The notes under the pieces were generated by a model that saw only the letters and a list, made by a program, of their open reading frames with translations, had not been told where the DNA came from and searched no databases. Shown here one piece after another: positions 24,401-35,665 of a stretch of 64,000 nt of DNA. The position numbers and the translations under genes were made by a program. Position 1 is the stretch's first letter. Every line of letters begins with the position of its first letter. Origin of the DNA: Guillardia theta CCMP2712 (taxonomy: Eukaryota; Cryptophyceae; Pyrenomonadales; Geminigeraceae); NCBI RefSeq assembly GCF_000315625.1, contig NW_005434509.1:1-64000 (forward strand). The letters are read 5' to 3'.

Positions 24401-25356
24401 CCTTTCACTCATCTCAAGTGCATCGTTACCTAGACGACCGCTCACTCCAATGTTGCCATCGGGGCCAGCCCTTCCTCGAGGTCCAGGAGGTCCGATCTCA
24501 CCGGCTATCCCTTGAGGTCCAGGAGCTCCTTTCGAGCCTTGCGGGCCAACAAGCCCTTCATCTCCATCATGCCCATTGGCTCCATTCAACCCTGGAGGTC
24601 CTGGAGCTCCGATCAAGGGAACGATACTGTCAATCTCGTCGGTGTCCTTGAGATTTATCGTCTTCACGTCTGACTCGATCGAAGACACTTCCTCGTGAAT
24701 GAAGTTCGAAAACTGAGATTCAGCCTGCTCAATCCTCGCCTCCTCAGTGTTGGTTTTGTCAAGTTTCTCCTTGGCACTCTCAACGTCAATGTTCAGCTCT
24801 TTTTCTTCCTTCAAGTATTGAACGGGAAGTGTAGGAGACTGGTCAGCAGAAGTAATGCCGTCGAGGCCCATCAAAGACACGAGCCTTCCTTTTCCTTGTT
24901 TTGAGGATGAAAGGGAGGTAGTATGATAGTCATGCTTTGAGGGTCTGTCAATCGCCTAAGGAAAGCAGCTAGTTACCGAGGATCACAACAATTCATGCTT
25001 CCACAAAAGTCACTGGCATATACAGCCTCAGTCTACGCCAAATGAGAATACAATTGTCTTGAACATTTGTGGAAATTCAGTGGAGCATTGCGGAAAGATC
25101 AATGGTACAACACCGCACACATTATATAACACACCACGAGTTACATGCTTAATGCTGCATGCTGCATGCTGTATATGACATGATACATCATGCATGATGC
25201 ATATGACATGACACAAGACATACGATACACAAATGATACATGTGGCGTGAAACTGACCTCAGTTGCCTTCACGAAGACGAAAATGAAAATAATGCAAATT
25301 GCACATCCTCCAGACCTGCGGAGTCGGGTATTTCTCTCATTTGTTGTGAACATCAT
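6474..25356 (-). CDS. Giant secreted multidomain adhesion-type protein (collagen, SRCR, LamG, F5/8C, PA14, decapeptide tail)
   Basis: Read as one spliced gene of about 5,500–5,800 codons. Exon 1 (25356–25258) encodes a signal peptide: RLRR, then CAICIIFIFVFV, then KATE. Next come an acidic coiled coil, Gly-X-Y collagen repeats (about residues 163–240), SRCR domains near residues 258–355 and 403–515, and eleven LamG-like domains alternating with eleven F5/8C (discoidin) domains. Seven PA14-like domains follow, each ending in a GPDT motif, and then 35 decapeptides to the stop at 6474. Splice phases agree at the first six exons (25258/25026, 24977/24944, 24430/24382, 23251/23198, 23013/22967, 13031/12981). 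Exon 6 (22967–13031) is 9,937 nt long. The families imply carbohydrate or protein binding outside the cell. No membrane anchor is visible. The first intron (231 nt) and a 32-nt intron are the least certain joins. Confidence 0.8.
6480..7529 (-). repeat. 30-bp tandem repeat, 35 units, coding for a decapeptide tail
   Basis: Thirty-five head-to-tail 30-bp units with no length variation. In the minus frame joined to the giant gene each unit reads E(A/G)KVLDGGSK, and the last ends in a stop codon. All six frames lack stops here because the unit is a multiple of three. Three of the four kinds of base change between units are silent in this frame (TCG/TCC Ser, GGC/GGA Gly twice). The fourth exchanges Ala and Gly. 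This frame is therefore the coding one. Confidence 0.95.
7640..11480 (-). other. Array of seven PA14-like domains (within the giant gene)
   Basis: Intron-rich part of the giant gene. Each module has a strand such as SAWLMKVFVAND, then a P-x-IDF motif (VPAIDFHKM, VPYIDFDKI, IPLIDFQDL), then GSYTFCTSSSDG-like and 'V.DN.G.H....C' segments. It ends in a TYKGPDTSD-like strand. GPDT or a close variant occurs at the end of all seven (near 11000, 10490, 9870, 9300, 8810, 8250 and 7620). PA14 domains are lectin-type beta-barrels found in yeast flocculins and bacterial glycosidases. Introns of about 40–70 nt interrupt most modules. Confidence 0.8.
11360..23460 (-). other. Array of eleven LamG-like + F5/8C module pairs (within the giant gene)
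   Basis: Modules recur about every 1,030 nt. Each F5/8C domain starts after a Cys motif (CDNTV near 22780, CDNTI 21755, CSQYI 20725, CDHHV 19695, CDAFI 18665, CEDDI 17640, CSNTI 16600, CTGTI 15550, CTNYV 14505, CSSSV 13465, CSEPV 12050). It carries G-GHGRGRL, EWMQIDTG-VQSI-GVVTQGR and RYVRI-P. LamG-like halves carry WGEGTF, GLYVN, YQFGITRS and LYLNGYLCA. Ten pairs lie in one intronless exon. The last LamG and F5/8C (12981–11360) are split by several 38–54-nt introns. Confidence 0.88.
25135..25225. repeat. Palindrome-rich ATG/CAT simple sequence
   Basis: Short repeated words TGCATGC, ATGACATG and the perfect palindrome ATCATGCATGAT lie inside the proposed first intron of the giant gene. It could form hairpins. 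No further function is visible. Confidence 0.5.
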
Positions 25357-27350
25357 CAGGCTGTGCAAGAAGATCGTGACCAGTTGTAGGCTGGTAGCAG
25401 GATCCGTCTCGACGCTGCTCAGAAGCCAGAGATGCCCTCCTAGCACTGATGTTGCGCCATTGCACAGCTGCGATTTTCGAAGTGACGCGCGTCGATTGGA
25501 GTCATGACCCCCTTGCCTCTAACGGTTGATTGTCATCACCCCATGATCAAATTTTTCTCCCCCTCCTCCCGTCAACCCTGAGTGCATTACACGTGGGTCC
25601 TCAAAGTTTTCTATTGTACGACTTATAGAATACTTCACCTTGACATGCTCCTCGGATACCTCAGAGAGTATCACCCCCCATTATTCTCATCTGACCCCCC
25701 TCAGAATACCTACCCAATCTACAGTCATATCTACGGTCCGTCATAACCCCCCTACCCCCATCTTTCCCTTTCATGGTGACCCACCCCAGGTTGAGATGCC
25801 GACTCCGATGCATCCCTGGAACCTGCCCGACCTCGTGGTGGTTTCCCTATATGTGAGCATAGGAGAAAAAGGGCATCATCAGCCCCCTCGGCCTTGAACT
25901 CAGCATCTATCCTGTCATTTCGGGTTTTTTTTGTAGTATGGATGATGGGCAGTTGAAACAAACCTTGCAAGTCTCATGCGATAACTTTCTTGTCAGCTCA
26001 TGGCTGCTTGCTTCCCCTGTTTCTTTTAAGGATTCTACAAGCGCTCAAATAATGTGTTTTGCGAGAAATACCAATTCTTCGGCATTGTGATCCAAAATAA
26101 AATGTGTTTTCAAGTACCCTTTATGCATTCGTATTGCGGGAAATAGAAGCATAGATTGACTTGAGACTGATCTAGTCATGACCTGGGATTAGTTTTGCCG
26201 TTGTGGTCTACTCAAAATGTCGTAGATTGCTGTCCTTTACATTGTATCAGGCACAATCGAAATGACAACAAAAATCACGTTAGCTGGAAGTTATTGCTTC
26301 CACCAATTTTGCTCAGAACCTGATGAATTTCAAGCATCAGGACAGGCATTTCAAGGGATCCGACAATCGATAACCTTGTTGAGTATCATGGTACCCCGGG
26401 CAAACAAATTGCAGGAGAAAAGAAGTCATGGTAATGCCCAGGCAAAGTGCAAGCACAGTGAGGAAAACAAATCTTTTGAACAAATTATCTAGAATACAAA
26501 CTTTTTCGAATTATTCCTCACTATCCGATTCCCCCTCCTCTCGTAAATGGGCTCAAAATTGACAAAAACCGCAGCGTCTTCCCTCTGTCTTTCCTTCCCT
26601 TCCTTCACGGTAGCTTTCTCTTCAACGAATGCATGCAGAGAAGACCTGCTGTGTGAGCAACTAACAAAACGATGTTGCAATTACTGAGAAAAACATCTCG
26701 GGCCTAACAGGAAATCAATAAAATGAGCCGAATGTGCACAAATAAACAAATAGGTAAGATAGAATACAACTCACAACATTAGCTGAAAAGAAACACCATA
26801 AAGATGTATTATCAGAACATTCATGAATTTCACATCTTCGTACCTGCAGCATCACAGGAGGATTGTTTGCCCAAAACAGGACGTTGAAACCCCGTTGTCT
26901 GATCATGAAGAAAGCAACAGATCCAACTATCTGCTCATCCACTCAGAAGTGGGCAATCCACGCATATCTCCATTCGTTCTCTCTCCTGACTGCGTTCTTG
27001 AGCCTTCCCTTTCTGACGTCCATCCTTCCAACCTCTTGACTTCTCATTCCATTCCATCCGTCCTGTCATTATCCTTCTTTCTTCTCCCTCTATCTATCGC
27101 CTCCTTTACCATACCAGATATGATTACTCCTCCCTCCTCTCTGCCTGCGTCATGACGCTTTTCTTCTATTTTTCTTGTCCCTTTCCTCCTTCCCTTCTTA
27201 CAAGCTCCTCCACACTCTTCATCACCTTCATTATCCCTGCAGATGAAAGAAAAATCCCAACCAGCCCCAATCCTGCAAATCTTTTCAGTTTCATACTCTC
27301 CCTCTTACCAATCAATCTCCTGCAAGTTTCCTACCCTCCCTCGTCCCTCC
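25357..27350. other. Intergenic region with a C-rich TACCCC island
   Basis: Upstream of the giant minus gene. 25640–25810 is C-rich with repeated words such as ACCCCCC, TACCCC and ACCTACCC. The rest (26000–27000) is AT-richer with only short, unconvincing frames, and 27000–27350 is pyrimidine-rich. I see no gene here. Confidence 0.45.
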
Positions 27351-28403
27351 TTACTTGTCTTCATCGTCCTTCATCTTTTTTTCCATCCTTCTTCCTCCCC
27401 ACAATCTCTTTGATATTGCTGAATCCTTCTCCTCCTCCCACCCTCCATCCTCCCACCCACCTGTCCCAATCTCCAGAGAGTGTCGGAGATTCCTGCAGAG
27501 TTCAAAAGGAGAAGTCTCGCTTTTTCTCTCCTCCTCCTTCCTTGATGCAGAAAGCTGCATCTCTCCCGAAACAAAGCTGAGCTTCACGGCTGCACGGGTA
27601 TACCCCCACGTCCAGAGCATCTGAACAAGCAAGAGGACAATGGACAAGAAGGAAAAGGCTAAGCCCGAGCTTACGATGCCGAGAAGTAGCTCTGACTGGG
27701 ACACAAGCGTCCTTAGCTTGATGTTCCACTGGATCACATACGAGAATGAAAGAAACATGCAAGCTAGGAAACAAAGGACGGATTGTATCCATAGCGCTCG
27801 CCATGCTTTCCTCCATGTGATAGTTGCCAACGATCCATAGGCCCCTGTCGGAGAAATAGTTAGAGCATGGATGTAAGTGATATGCTCGTGCAAAGCTCGC
27901 CTGCATCTGGATGAAGAACATTTACTTGGTTGATATCTTTGTTGGTATCCTCAATGACTGCGATGTCAATCAGAAGATATCATGACTTGAAGCATTCGAA
28001 TCTTCACCCTACCTTGGCTGGCGCAGACTTTCTTCATGATGCTTCGCGTCATTCCTTCCAAAACAAAAGCCTCAATAAATGAAGTCAAACGGCTAAAATC
28101 ACCATGCCGAATAAGAGGAAAGGAGGATCGACGTGCAATGAGCCTGCTGGACAAGGAGTAGAGGCTTTCATGCCCCCGACAAAGATGCGCCGGGCAGCAC
28201 AAGGTGCGTCTGACGAGCATGGGATGAGACGTGGGTACAGGAAGGAGGAAAGAAGACGCTGCAGGAACGAGAGCAAGAAAGGAAGGCATCCGGCTAGGAA
28301 GGGACAGACTGCCGGGTCGGGAGGAGCATGAAGCCACTGCGCTCCTTGAACCGCCCAGCGACTTGGCCATGGAGAAAAGAAGGACGAACTGAGCGCGGGC
28401 CAT
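27351..28403 (-). CDS. Probable two-span membrane protein, unknown family
   Basis: Proposed exons are 28403–28013, 27957–27926 and 27884–27351, with introns of 55 and 41 nt and consistent phases. The second intron ends in an unusual GAG. The N-terminal exon is Ser/Arg-rich and could be a targeting sequence. Exon 3 has two hydrophobic spans, ALWIQSVLCFLACMFLSFSY and LLLGIVSSGLAFSFLSIVLL, followed by a charged tail rich in Glu, Lys and Trp. I do not recognise the family. The frame is closed by a clean stop at 27351. Its start is about 500 bp from, and divergent to, the RPA gene. The exon joins are the weak point. Confidence 0.42.
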
Positions 28404-28905
28404 CCCCTACTATTCTATCAGCCCTCCCACGAACCCCCTCTGTGTCTGTACCCTCCTTTTGATAACCCCCACCCCCTTGGAATGAAGCTGGAGGTATAAA
28501 ATTTGTACTACCCCTAGTACTCATTTATATACCCCACCTCCCTTCGGTAACACGACAGCTTGGCGGAGTGGTGGAAAAAAAGGCGCCAAAACGATGAAAT
28601 TCAGACAAGGATGCAGGGGAACAAACGGGAGATAGATGAAGGCGAGAAGAGGAGGGAAAAGAGAAGATTCAATTACGAAGACGATGAGAAGGATGAAATA
28701 AGGAACATCATGGAGAAAGAATAGGGCTTGGAGGCATAAATCATGCTTTTCTTGAAAAGAATGTTTTCGGGGCACAGCCATGGGAACTAAAAGCAAACAA
28801 TTTAGCCTGCAAAGTGAAAATGCATTGAGATTCTGATTTGATATGAGACATATATAGTTTGGATTAGTCGATGAATGTTTTAAGATCCTAACTGGGTTTC
28901 ATCAG
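28404..28905. promoter_or_regulatory. Divergent intergenic region with a C-rich island
   Basis: This 502-bp spacer separates two divergent gene starts and so probably holds both promoters. Its left part (28420–28560) is C-rich, with ACCCCC, TACCCC and GTACTACCCC words like the islands elsewhere in the window. I see no confident TATA box or initiator. Confidence 0.4.
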
Positions 28906-31900
28906 ATGGCTGCAAACATAACTCAGGGAGCAGTGAGGGAGATTTATTGGAACAACACTGGCTCTGCTGATACCGGCAAGAGCTATGTTGTACAGGTCCA
29001 CTTTTCCAGGAAGTTCTGGCAAGCTTCATGCTGACATGTTCTTTCAGGTTATTGATATCAAGAAGATTGGAACAAACAACGGTGCATACACTACAACTCG
29101 CTGTTTCTGTTGTACTGAGCTTTATGCGACAGGAACAAGTGGAGAGCGCTATCGCTTGGTTATATCAGATACGTCGTTTTTCTGTCAGGCAATGCTTGCT
29201 ACACAACTCAATGGGATTGTAAATGCAAAGGAGGTACAGCTACCTTGAAATTCCATGATACCTGAACGACTTGAATGCAGTTGGACAAATTCTGCATCGT
29301 TGAAATAAAAGATTGTATTTGTAATGTGGTGCAGAGTAGGAGAATCGTCATAATTCTGAGTATCGAAGTAATGTCCTAAATTTGGGGAGGAAGATGATCG
29401 TTTAACTCTTTTGACAGGTGAAGGGTCCTCCAATGGCGCAGATGATTGGCAAACCAGTCAGCATTGATTCTGCTGGTGACCCATCTGGTCAACAAAGCAA
29501 GGTTCAATCTGGCATCGACTGCTCTGAAAATCTGACATGTTGTGGTCGAAATACCAGGCTCCTCAAAATGCGATGCCAAGTTCAGCAGCTCCTTCATACT
29601 CGACGGCTCCAACTTCAGTGGGATCAAAGAATCAATCTGCTGTCAATCCGCCTCCTGAGAATAATTATGACCGGCAAAGACAATTTACTCAAGCAAACGT
29701 GAAGAGTGAACGATCTCAGGGAGACTTCGTCAATGCAATGGGTTCAAATTCATTTCAGAATCAGAACGACATGCCGAACAGAATGGAAAGAGCGAGCAAC
29801 GAGTCGGCAAATCCCTACGCGGTAATTGCATCAATTCACCTTCGTGTAAAGGCCAGCTCTAAGGCGATTTGTTAGGTGAAAACAGGAAATTCCTTTGTAA
29901 ATAGCAGCACTGGCTTTCCCAACAATAATCAAGTAGTGTTCAATTCGAATCCAGTTCAAGAGCATGAGCGTAATAGCTTCAAATCGCAACCCATGGGCTA
30001 TAGCGGTCCTTATGCTGGACAAGGTCCAATAAGCTATGGAATGGGCACTTCCATGAATCAATTTGCTGGGGATGGTATGAAGCAATCAGGCTCCTCTGAC
30101 CATGCGTTTAGAAATACTATGACCAAAGGTGTGATTGAACGAGATAATGCTGGTGCTCCTTGTTTCCCTGTGGACTCGATTCATCCTTTCTTGAACAATT
30201 GGTCTCTTCAAGGGCGCATTGTTGTAAAAAGTGGTAATCGATATACATCCTGTGATGCTGAGGAACTAATATCGATTATTTAGCGATGCGCAGCTATAAA
30301 AATGCGAAAGGTGAAGGTCGCCTTTTCAACATAGATATCATGGATCATACGGGAGACATTCGAGGCACCTTCTTCAACGACGATGCAGACAAGTGGTTTC
30401 CGCACCTACAAGCAAACAAGGTCCACACTCATTCTCGAGTCCTTTGTAGTCCTAAGATTTGTTTCTCAGGTGTACAAAATTCGAGGAGGAACAATCAAAC
30501 AAGCAAATCGGAAGTTCAACACAACTTCAAGCGAATACGAAATTACATTTAATCGGGACAGTACCTTTGATATCGTAGCAGATAGTGAAGCACCAAAGGT
30601 TTCATACAATTTCAGGAAAATCGAGGAAATAGAAAATACTGAACCACAATCAATCGTCGATGTATTGGCCGTGGTTCACGATGTTCAACCTTTGGGTTCT
30701 GTGACTGTGAAATCTGGCTCAAATGCTGGCAATCAAGTAAGAGACGTACTGTTTTATGTCTATTTGAATGATTTGATGATCAGATCGCAAAACGTGATGT
30801 GTCGTTGTTGGATACTGGAGGGAAAACCATCAAATTGACATTATGGGACGATCATAAGGATGTTGTTACAGAAAATGACATGTCAAACCCTGTTATTGCC
30901 ATCAAGGGTGTGCGCGTCTCTGACTTCAATGGGCGAAGTTTGAGCACAACGCGTAGCTCCATGGTATGTTTTTGTTTTCTGGAGCCTGAATCTTAGCTGA
31001 CTTTGATAGATCGAGATGAACCCTGACTTGCAAGAAGCACATTTGCTGAAGGGATGGTATGACTGTCATGGAAAATCTGCTGTCTTTCAGGCTGTGGGTG
31101 GATCCATGAGTTCAGGATCTAAAGACAGTCGCAAGACAATATCACAGATCAAGGGGGAAAACTTGGGCAATGCTGAAAAACCAGATTATTTTACGGTATT
31201 TCCAGTGAAAGTCCTGACTTCTGCTACTCACAATATACTATAGCTAAGAGCCTGGGTGACTTACTTCAAGCATGATGGAACTTGGAATTATCCTGCTAAT
31301 CCAGAAACGAAGAAAAAGGTGGTTTATACAGCTGAATTTCACTTTCGAAACACTACTGATAAGCATGATAGGTCATCGCCCATGGGGACTCGTGGTTCGA
31401 TGAGAGCACACAGCAGACGATTGAAAGGTGATCTGCAAGTTTCTTGGGCCTCAACTGATCAGAGATATAGATGCGAACGCCGTTACGTCATGAATTTATC
31501 CTGCAGTGATTTTACTGGGTCACATTGGTTCTCAGCTTTCAATGATCAAGGCATAGCTCTCCTGGGTAAGACAGCCGACGAATTGCAGGTTTTAGTAACT
31601 TGAAAGCAGCGGTTTATGTCGCCTAAGTTTCAAGCAGGAGCTTAAGGACAGCATGAATCCTGACTACGAGGCAACTTGGCAAGCATCTGTCTTCAAGCCA
31701 TACGTCCTCAAGGTTCATTTTCTTTTTGTTGGTATGCAAAATTTGAAATGGCACTAAATAAGGTTCGAGCAAAAGCAGAGACATGGCAGGATGAGACGCG
31801 AGTCAAGTAAGCAGATGACGATCGGAGCCGACGAATGCTGACCCCTTTCCCAGATGCACTATCATGGAAGTCAAGCCTGTTGATTGGCGGGAAGGCGCGA

Positions 31901-31938
31901 CGGAAATTCGCAATCTCATCAGAGACTTTGGTTTGTGA
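28906..31938 (+). CDS. RPA1: Replication protein A large subunit (RPA1/RPA70)
   Basis: Binds single-stranded DNA in replication, repair and recombination. The ATG at 28906 follows an in-frame leaderless region and opens MAANITQGAVREIYW, typical of the RPA70N (DBD-F) domain. Readable exons: 28906–28995, 29048–29233, 29281–29367, 29418–29501, 29558–29821, 29876–30233, 30284–30420, 30470–30736, 30784–30963, 31010–31195, 31244–, then further short exons to the TGA at 31936–31938. Order: DBD-F, a Gln/Asn/Ser-rich linker, DBD-A (KGEGRLFNIDIMD), DBD-B (GVRVSDFNGRSLS) and DBD-C ending MEVKPVDWREG. The zinc-ribbon cysteines of DBD-C are mostly missing (see findings). The gene ends 111 bp from the convergent cyclic-nucleotide protein gene. 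Confidence 0.93.
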
Positions 31939-32049
31939 CGCTCTTAAGGAAGCCGGGTGTCCTCGTAGGCGACTTAGAATCGCTTGAGATGACGTCAGCG
32001 CCATCTGTGTGACTCAGTACATGATATGTTAGCTCGACTCCTTGTTCTT

Positions 32050-33955
32050 TCAACTTATGACACAAATGCTTGACGTGTTGTCTGCGCTAGTCGGCATAGT
32101 CTGAGTGGTCGAGCTTCGTAGCTTCTGAATCTCTGCATCGTGCAAAGCCTTGATCTGCAGGAAAGGACCTTAGAAACAATGACGTTGGTTTGGAGACTCA
32201 CTCTCATGATTTCCTTCTCTGCTTTCTCCCTCTCCTCTGCTATCTTGCGGTCCATTTCCGCACTGTAAACCGCATGAGCCTCGTTACTGCTCCAGCGCCA
32301 ACAAGTCACCGGACAGCTGCCAACTCAGCCTTGACCTTGATCAGCTCTAGCTGTGCCTGCGGCTGCGCGTCTATCAGACGATTCTAAAAAGTGGAAGGCA
32401 GAGGCAGCGGGAGAGGGGTGGGGGATGGGGGATGGAGGGAACAGGCGGGAGGAAAAGGGGAACGATCACTTGCCGGAGACGATCTGTCGCTTGTGGCGCC
32501 CCTGGTAAAACCCGAGGGGATGCGGTCCAGGCTACTACGGCGCAAGTTGTCCATCAAATCTTGATACGCTGCAAGCAGAAGAAACGATTCAGCTGGGCAA
32601 ACGGCTCAGACCGTCATCTCACGGCCTAGCAGTCGCGTGAACGATGCTCTGTCGATGCAGACACAGGTGCAGGGACCGTCTGCTCTGACAGTCGCAGCGC
32701 GAGGCTGGTCCATTAGAAGCGCAAGTTCCCCTACATTGGTTCAATCGCGCAACCAAATCGTCCAGCAAGGAAACCAAAGCAGTCGCCCGGATTGTACTCC
32801 TTGAGCATCCCCTCGCTTTCTTTGCTCGCTATTGCCTTGCCCTAGGTATGTGTCAGGATGCGATCCTCTACAGCGTGACATCACCTCAAAGAGGAAGTAG
32901 AATGTGTCGGCGTTGGGGTCACCTTCCGTGATGATATCCTCACCATCCTTGTAGAACACTGTCTTCAAAACTGTGCCACGACTGTGACTGGCCAAACTTG
33001 CAGCATTCTCCTTCACCATCAGATATCTTGTTTCGCTGGTCGCGACTTAAACCAGATAGAGCGGGCACGCGCTGCATGAATTCGTGATAGAGTTGCCGTT
33101 TCCTCGCGAAAGAAGACTGGCAAGGAAAATTTCACAATGTGACATGCAAAGTTGGCGAGAGCACATGGACGATGTACTGAAAAGTCTCGCGATCCAGTGC
33201 GAACAACTTTGAGTCCTCAGTCGCAACGACGGTGGCGGCTCGAGGGCAATTATACATGAGCGCAAGCTCTCCGATGCATTCCAAGTCTCTGTCAACAAGG
33301 ACGACACAGTCTGAGATGGCTATCAGGACTTCTTGGCATACCTCGCAACGTGCACAACACTCTCCTTGCCGTCTCGTTTGATCGAGCATGCGCACACCCC
33401 TGAGGCGATCAGATACAACTTCTGCACGTTCACTGTGTCCCCTTGCTCGATGATTTTGGTTCCAGCCTTGACCGACAATGGCTCGAAGGCGTCGACAACC
33501 TTCTGCAGTTTCAGCATGAGTAAAGGAAGGCGGGCAGACAAGACCTTCTCCAACGGCTCTCCCTCCAGATGAGCCTTCCAAGACTGTCAGTGGGCTGGCA
33601 CTCAGGAGCGTTTTATCATCTTACAAATAGAAAGATCTTCTTCATCGCTGTTTTCAGACGCTCTCTGTCTTCTGCACATTTATCGAACTTGATGATTTCT
33701 GCATTTCCTTGCACTTTGAGCTGAGCAGGAGATGACAACAGTCAGCTGCCTGTGCGAGAGGCCTGAGGGGACAACACCTGCGCTTTTGTAGTGTTGAAGC
33801 TCGACCTGATAGACGAGCGATGTTGATTGAGCAAATCATCTGCCCAGCCTTTAGAAGCCGCGTCTTCTGCTACAAGACTACCTCTGGGTCTGCTAGGTGG
33901 CGGTAGCTCCGCCAGCTCATCGTCGTCTTCTGAATTCGCTCCCCTACTTGTTTGG
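32050..33955 (-). CDS. Tandem cyclic-nucleotide-binding protein, PKA regulatory-subunit-like, with CaaX box
   Basis: Predicted cAMP sensor without a kinase domain. An acidic N-terminus ([15 protein letters not shown]) leads to HRSSIRSSF, a possible pseudosubstrate or phosphosite region. A helix [13 protein letters not shown] then opens the first CNB domain. Both phosphate-binding cassettes are complete: [15 protein letters not shown] and [15 protein letters not shown]. Ala after Arg is the residue typical of cAMP-binding sites; Thr is typical of cGMP sites. The C-terminus is a predicted coiled coil ([18 protein letters not shown]) ending SSICVIS, a CaaX farnesylation motif. Introns of about 45–60 nt interrupt the gene throughout and were placed by frame and homology. 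The 5' end is unresolved; the frame continues upstream of 33955 without a clear start. It converges on the RPA gene. Confidence 0.85.
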
Positions 33956-35305
33956 GTAAGACATAGATCACAGCATGAGACTCCTCTGATTATCAGACGC
34001 GGAGGAATGATCTTGTTTCCTCCCAGTTGACTGATGTATCCACTCTTGGTTGTCTTTTTCTTCTTTTGGCGAATCTTCTCACTGCCCTCCTACCTTCCCT
34101 GTAACATCCTAGATCCTGATTCCTATGCGTTAAAGGCTCGTTCCTTTCGATCTTCTTCACGGCTCTCGATGCTCATATCCTCATTCACCCATATCACACT
34201 TCTTGCATCTGTCTGTGCTCCCTTGATCGCTCCCTTTTGCTCGTTCTGTTGTTAAGTTCCTCCTGTATTGAATGTTCCAACGCTACACTTGCATTCCTTG
34301 TTGCCTTCTCGTCTGCCTGATGCTCTGCTCTACATTTACGCTCATCTTCTCTTACTCGCTTCTCTGTTCCTCTCCTCTCCTCCTCTCTCGCTTCTCCAAC
34401 GTCTTACATCTTCATCGCTCACCTCATCCTGCCATGACCCGTTGCCTTCTTTTTACCAAGGTACTACCCGGGTAGTAATTCGACGTAGGTGGGGGTGGTC
34501 TTTTAAGATGGGGTACCCACCACTGATATAGGTATTCAAACAGGAACAAGAGGGTGTAAAATTGGTACAATCACCCGTGCCAGTGGGGTACTACCGTAGT
34601 CACCACCCCCTACCCCCTGTTCCTGGGAGACATACAGGTACGGTCCCGGCTCCCGGACGATGCGGTAGCCTGACGCCGGCCGGGCGGTCAGTCAGCATGG
34701 GGCAATCATCAATTTCCAGTCAACAAATTTTTGGAGTAATCATTTTCCGATCAACAAAAGTTTGCAGTAATCATTTTCCGTTCAACTTTTTGAAACTATA
34801 ATCATTTTCAAATCAAAACTCCCCGTTTTCGACCGTTACACGTATCCATAACGGTCGTAACCGTATACTTTTGCAATCATTTTCCAATCAAAATCAACTT
34901 TCAAACTTTCAACTTTCCATTTTGTAACTTTACCCCACCCCTCCACCCCCCTTTAAACCTCCCGTTCGTACCCCTCCCCAAGACCCACCCCTCAAGGCCC
35001 ATAGCGGCTACCCCCTTCATAACCAGGACTCGGTATCAAAAATACCGGTACTATCCCCTACCCTAGTGTCACATGTCGGGGTCGGTGGTCCACCCTACCC
35101 CTACTTGCAGTCTATCAGTCAAACACACCGGTGTTCGTCACATACCGCCACCACCCTTCCCCCATACAATGCTATGCCAGTACCCCCCTCCCCCATATTA
35201 CCTTTCAGATACAGTCAATTACACCGGTCTTCCGACATCACCACCACCCCCTTTTCCCCTCGTACCCTCCCTAGGCCCGAGTCTGTGTCATCCCCCTAGC
35301 TAGTG
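33956..35305. other. Intergenic region with two C-rich islands
   Basis: 34030–34460 is pyrimidine-rich and lies upstream of the cyclic-nucleotide protein; part may be its unresolved first exon. 34470–34690 and 34920–35305 are C-rich with TACCCC, GGTACTACC and ACCACCCCC words. Between them (34700–34930) AATCATTTTCCNNTCAA-like words recur about five times. No gene seen. Confidence 0.5.
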
Positions 35306-35308
35306 CCT

Positions 35309-35665
35309 TCCTCCTCGTCATCCCCTCGTACCTGCCTCCTTGTCATCCCCTCGTACCTGCCTCCTTGTCATCACCTCGTACCGTCCTCCTCGTCGTCTCC
35401 TCGTACCGTCCTCCTTGGCATCTCCTCGTACCGTCCTCCTCGTCATCTCCTCGTACCTGCCTCCTCGTCATCACCTCGTACCTGCCTCCTTGTCATCACC
35501 TCGTACCGTCCTCCTCGTCATCTCCTCGTACCTGCCTCCTTGTCATCACCTCGTAGCGTCCTCCTCGTCATCTCCTCGTACCGTCCTCCTTGGCATCTCC
35601 TCGTACCGTCCTCCTTGGCATCTCCTCGTGCCTTCCTCCTCGTCATCCCCTCATGACTTTCTCCT
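35309..35665. repeat. 25-bp minisatellite, left arm (about 14 units)
   Basis: Tandem 25-bp units containing TCCTCGTACCGTCCTCCT or TCCTCGTACCTGCCTCCT, with TCGTACC repeating exactly every 25 nt (for example 35401, 35426, 35451). The same unit occurs in the opposite orientation at 36897–37508. No stop codons occur in some frames, which creates long but meaningless open frames. Confidence 0.95.

Noticed and set aside
28520-28796. Minus-strand hydrophobic frame of 91 codons upstream of RPA1
   Set aside because: Antisense of purine-rich sequence in a divergent promoter region; no start context or splice partners.
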